Assembly (NCBI GenBank): GCA_022747635.1
Contig: JAKTNV010000645.1
Span: forward strand, 1 to 64,000
DNA from: Hetaerina americana
Taxonomy: Eukaryota; Arthropoda; Insecta; Odonata; Calopterygidae
Length of the DNA: 64,000 bases
Direction of reading: 5' to 3'
The notes under the pieces were generated by a model, which did no database searches, was not told the DNA's origin, and was given only the letters and a program-made list of their open reading frames with translations. Below, piece after piece: positions 60,381 through 64,000 of this stretch (position 1 is the stretch's first letter; each line of letters starts with the position of its first letter). Both the position numbers and the translations under genes were made by a program.

Positions 60381-63300
60381 TTAAAATGTTTATTTGAAAA
60401 TTCTTTCATACAGAGTTTTAAGCAACTTATAATTAATATATAATTTATACATGACCGGCTCCCTCCAAATGAGGGAGCCGGGGAACAAGTCTTTTTGCCC
60501 CTTTATTTTGGGGAAATATTATAATAATATAGGCTTCTCGCACGAGTGTTTTTTTTTATAAAATGTTTTATATGTTTAAGTCTCTCACGGGGAGGGTTTA
60601 CACTTTTGGGGGGGGCCGTTTATACACCACGGCGTGGCCATTCATACACTATGGCTCATAGAGTAAATAAAAGAGAAAGGGGACAGAGAAAGGTTTTACA
60701 ATGAAGAAGTATGGAAAGAGGGGGGGAAATGATTTTACACGACTTCACTTTTGTCCTTTCCTTTTCAGCCTCCGGAGCCGTCTTCATACTGTCTATGTCC
60801 CGTGATGTGTTCGACGTAGCAGTCCCGGGTCCAGCGGATGACGTCGCTGACCATCAGTCGCCGCATGGTGGTGCAGAATCGTCGAGGTAGGCCCAGGGAC
60901 TTCAGGACGGGGTCGTTCTGCGAGTCCCACGTCCCCAGGCTTCCCACGACGATGGCGGCGACCGATGACCGGTATCCCTGCTGGCGGATGGTCTCTGCCA
61001 GGGCGGCGTACTTCTCCTCCTTCGCGGTCCTGGCTGCCAGCAGAGCTCCCTCGTTGTTCTCGAACGGTACTGCTACGTCGATCAATGTCACAGTCTTGTC
61101 GGCCTGGTTAGTTATAACCAGGTCTGGTCTAAGAGTCGAGTCAGTGCCAGGTACTTGTTTGTTGACTCTGATTTCATCGTCACCTTTTCCCCGGCGTCCA
61201 ATCAGAGCCCTGTGTAGTCGGTCTTGGACAGCATTATGTCTATGCTGCCACGTCCTTGAGTGCATCGTGCAGTGATTAACGACGTGGGGCAGGGTCTCCT
61301 CCGCGTAGCCACATCGCCGACACCGCTTGTCCCCGTTGGTTTCCCAACGGCGACAGGCATTGAGCGGGAGCAGATCGAGCCGAGCCCTAAAGATGAACCT
61401 CCAATCACAAAACCTGGTGTATCTCCCTCCTGCCAGGAAGTGATTGGAGGCTTCAGATTTCGCCGAGGCACGAATGACTTTCCCTTGATCGGGCTTGGCG
61501 CTTACCTTGTTCAGGTAGTAGCGCCGCACCGCGATCTTCAGGGCACCCGTCAGTTGCCTTACGGCCTTCGGAGGAACCCTGATGAAGGGGGGGCGGTCTT
61601 CAGCCCCGTCATTCATGTCCCGGAACGAAATCTGCATCTCCCTTAGCTCGTCCGACCATCTCCAGCTCAAGCCTATGCGCGCGGCGATACGGCGTGACGC
61701 GGAGCGAACCTGCGTGAAGAGGGAACTGAAGTCGCCGCTTTCCCTTCCAAAGTCATCCCGCAGACTACCACTAAGGTACTCTGCGAGATCACCGGTGGTT
61801 GGCGGTCTCCTCAGCTTCCTCCGCACTACCTCCTTCAGGCGACCCCAGGCGAGCACTCTCACGTTGGGGTCACGGGAATGGAGGAGTCGATATCCCTGCA
61901 CGATGGTCAATATGTCAGTCAAGTCGGAAAGAGGGAGAAGACCTGCGCCGCCGTGTTGATGGCCAATGAAGACCATCTCAGGCGATGCCCTTTTGGGCAA
62001 ATGGAGCCAGCCCTTTGCGCAGGCCTTCAGCCTCTTGTCGATGTCGGTCAAGTTTTTCTTTTTAACATTACCAGCCCGCAAGATGAATTCCAGCCTGGGC
62101 AGAAGGAAGATGTTGGTCGCGGCGATCTTCTGCCACGGGGCGAGGAGTGACTCGTCGATCTTCTTGACGTCCTCGCCCAAGCGCACCAGGTCCTCCTCGG
62201 GGGTCTGGTCCACGTGGAACCCGAACGGGACCCCGAGGTACCGGTACGCTTCGCCGTCCTTCAGGCTGGAAATGGCCGCCCCCTGGATGGTGAGTTGGGA
62301 CGGCTGCACGGGCTGGTTTGCTGCAAAGTTGAGGTCCAGCGTTGCGCACTTGCTTGGCTTGAACTGTAGACCTGCAGCGGTCGCCTCTTCTCCCGCGATG
62401 TTCAGCAGGCGCTGCAGGTGCTCCTGGTCCCGGGCCACCAGCACCAAGTCGTCCGCGTAGGCCAGGATGGCGATGTTTTGCCCCTGGACGACGACTCCGG
62501 ACTTGCCTGCCTCACCAGCGACCGCCCGTATCACCGGCTCCATTCCCAAGTTGAAAATGGTCGGTGATAACGGGCACCCCTGCTTGACACCGGCGCAGAT
62601 GTCGATGACGCCGGTGTCGCCGCTGGTCGTCTTCACGACCGTGGAGCCCTTCTGCAACTCCTCCACGGTCCTCCTCATCTCCTCAGGCAAGTCCATCCTC
62701 CTCAGGGTGTTCTGGAGGTGTTGGTGCGGGATGGACCCGAACGCGTTCCGTAGGTCAAGCCAAGCCAGTGCGATTCGGGAACGTCTGCGTCTCATTTCGT
62801 CAACAGCTGCCTGAAGGGTGAAATTGTGCTCGTGGCACCCCTCGAACTCCCGGAAGCCCTTTTGAGCCGGGTGCATCTTCTTCCCGCTGACCGCCCAAGA
62901 TAGTATGCGGTCAGCAAGCACCCCGGCGTACAGCTTGGCGATGGTGTTGCCAAGCGCTATGGGCCTCCAGTTGCCGATGTCCTGGCGGTCCCCCCCTTTG
63001 TGCAGGAGGACAGTCCGAGAGGTCTTCCACGCGGCCGGTGTCCTGGCCTCCTTCAGGCATCTGTTGAAGATAAAAGAGAGAATTCGTCCATGTCTATCGA
63101 CCGCCCTCAGGTCGCCGTAGGTGAGGCCATCGGGGCCCGGGGCGGTGTTCTTGGTTCTAGACATGCGTCTCGTCACTTCCTCAGGAGTGATCCTTTCGAG
63201 GAGCAGTTTCTTCTCGGTCTCCGTCGTGCGACGGTAGACCGAGTCGTCACCCTCGTCCTCCAAGCCCCCCATCCCGACATTCCCGTAGACTTGGCGGAAA

Positions 63301-64000
63301 TGCTTTTCCACCTCCTCCGCGGGAATGTCGCAATAGGGTGACTTATCGGACAGGATGCTCTCCACTGCCCTCCTGGGATGACTCCTGAAGAGTTTCTGTA
63401 TGTCCGACGCCTTTTTCGCGTCGTAGTCAGCTACTTGTCTGCGTCTTGGTGGTTGTCTGTGCACGACGTTTCGTGGCCGAGGAGCTTCCCCTCCGTCCGC
63501 AGGTTTCGCCTCCCTCTTCCTCTCCGCCTGGGTGGTGGCCACCAGATCCTGCACCACGACCTCGAACTCCTCCCATGACTGGCCGGATGTGCTGGCCAGT
63601 CGGTCGAGCCACAGCTTCTCCTTCTGCTGTATCGGTGGCTCGACCTGTCGTGGTGCTCCTTCTGCTGCGTCTGGAGCTGGCGGCGGCGATGTTGCTGCGT
63701 CCACAGGCGGCGGTGACCCGGTGTCGTTAAGGTCACCGACTTCAGGAGGCTGCCCCGGCGCCAGGTCTTCGGCCGGAGCGTCTGCTGCTGCGTCTGGATC
63801 GGAGGGTTGCGCCTCGGTCACGTTGGGCGGCGTCGTGCATCTAACTGTCTCCTCGATTGCCTCCTGAAGGGGGGCAATCAAGGGGGGAGGTCTCTTGTGG
63901 GTCACCATGTGGTTCGCAAGCCCGCGACGGGTAGCGCATGCGAAATCGCATGCCCCGCACCGATGCGAGAGTGCAACACGTCCGTCCGCAGCCTTACGTA
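60381..64000 (-). mobile_element. Utopia-like non-LTR retrotransposon, copy 9 (5' part outside window)
   Basis: Majority subfamily, cut by the window end. It shows the complete 384-nt 3' UTR and about 82% of the ORF. No difference from copy 2 was seen in the visible part. Confidence 0.96.
60765..64000 (-). CDS. Retrotransposon polyprotein, copy 9, residues 245-1321 (partial)
   Basis: Runs off the window in frame. The ATG at 63906-63908 is internal (Met275 of the full protein), so it is not the start. The visible part includes the third zinc finger, reverse transcriptase, CCHC knuckle and endonuclease, all intact and matching copy 2. Confidence 0.94.
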   Translation of the reverse strand, partial: RKAADGRVALSHRCGACDFACATRRGLANHMVTHKRPPPLIAPLQEAIEETVRCTTPPNVTEAQPSDPDAAADAPAEDLAPGQPPEVGDLNDTGSPPPVDAATSPPPAPDAAEGAPRQVEPPIQQKEKLWLDRLASTSGQSWEEFEVVVQDLVATTQAERKREAKPADGGEAPRPRNVVHRQPPRRRQVADYDAKKASDIQKLFRSHPRRAVESILSDKSPYCDIPAEEVEKHFRQVYGNVGMGGLEDEGDDSVYRRTTETEKKLLLERITPEEVTRRMSRTKNTAPGPDGLTYGDLRAVDRHGRILSFIFNRCLKEARTPAAWKTSRTVLLHKGGDRQDIGNWRPIALGNTIAKLYAGVLADRILSWAVSGKKMHPAQKGFREFEGCHEHNFTLQAAVDEMRRRRSRIALAWLDLRNAFGSIPHQHLQNTLRRMDLPEEMRRTVEELQKGSTVVKTTSGDTGVIDICAGVKQGCPLSPTIFNLGMEPVIRAVAGEAGKSGVVVQGQNIAILAYADDLVLVARDQEHLQRLLNIAGEEATAAGLQFKPSKCATLDLNFAANQPVQPSQLTIQGAAISSLKDGEAYRYLGVPFGFHVDQTPEEDLVRLGEDVKKIDESLLAPWQKIAATNIFLLPRLEFILRAGNVKKKNLTDIDKRLKACAKGWLHLPKRASPEMVFIGHQHGGAGLLPLSDLTDILTIVQGYRLLHSRDPNVRVLAWGRLKEVVRRKLRRPPTTGDLAEYLSGSLRDDFGRESGDFSSLFTQVRSASRRIAARIGLSWRWSDELREMQISFRDMNDGAEDRPPFIRVPPKAVRQLTGALKIAVRRYYLNKVSAKPDQGKVIRASAKSEASNHFLAGGRYTRFCDWRFIFRARLDLLPLNACRRWETNGDKRCRRCGYAEETLPHVVNHCTMHSRTWQHRHNAVQDRLHRALIGRRGKGDDEIRVNKQVPGTDSTLRPDLVITNQADKTVTLIDVAVPFENNEGALLAARTAKEEKYAALAETIRQQGYRSSVAAIVVGSLGTWDSQNDPVLKSLGLPRRFCTTMRRLMVSDVIRWTRDCYVEHITGHRQYEDGSGG

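Noticed and set aside
1..64000. The regular repeats as a CRISPR array or a bacterial operon
   Set aside because: The repeat unit is a 1.7-kb snRNA gene monomer with eukaryotic promoter elements and a eukaryotic retrotransposon.

Overview
This window is a tandem array of U2 spliceosomal snRNA genes, all transcribed from the minus strand. Most of the genes are split by a site-specific non-LTR retrotransposon. The U2 sequence, an insect-like PSEA/PSEB promoter and the element type all point to an arthropod, plausibly a hymenopteran. From established knowledge, U2-specific retrotransposons with a restriction-like endonuclease are the 'Utopia' lineage, reported among others from wasps. The taxon is inferred; the U2 array and the element class are read directly from sequence.

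The basic monomer is 1,704 bp: a 188-nt U2 gene plus a 1,516-bp AT-rich spacer that looks identical in every repeat. Thirteen U2 loci are seen. Four are uninterrupted (10600-10787, 40937-41124, 49732-49919, 58527-58714). Nine carry an element at exactly the same place. U2 nt 1-59 lie on the 5' side of the element, U2 nt 39-188 on the 3' side, and nt 39-59 are duplicated as a 21-bp target-site duplication. The arithmetic closes: 1,704 + 5,367 + 21 = 7,092 bp, the spacing of directly adjacent invaded units. Invaded/uninterrupted pairs form an 8.8-kb higher-order unit, three of them in tandem from 33988 to 60380.

The element is 5,367 bp (majority subfamily) or 5,625 bp (copy 4, 19546-25170). It has a 1.0-1.2 kb GC-rich, strongly structured 5' UTR, a single ORF of 1,321 (1,330) aa and a 384-nt 3' UTR. 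The protein has a disordered Ser/Pro-rich N terminus, three zinc fingers, a reverse transcriptase, a CCHC knuckle and a C-terminal restriction-like endonuclease. All seven complete copies are full length with intact ORFs. The two copies cut by the window edges are also open as far as they are visible.

The elements lie in sense downstream of the U2 promoter, so they are probably transcribed as U2-element cotranscripts. The most interesting non-coding signals are RNA pairings shared by both subfamilies. Two 5' UTR segments are antisense to U2 nt 29-46 and to U2 nt 3-14. A 15-16 bp pairing joins the start of the ORF to the 3' UTR. A 95-nt block and several hairpins show compensatory changes. A two-codon upstream ORF sits exactly 9 nt before the start codon. 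Separately, sequence just past each U2 3' end is an inverted copy of U2 nt 39-56, so a 3'-extended U2 precursor could fold back on its own branch-site-proximal region.
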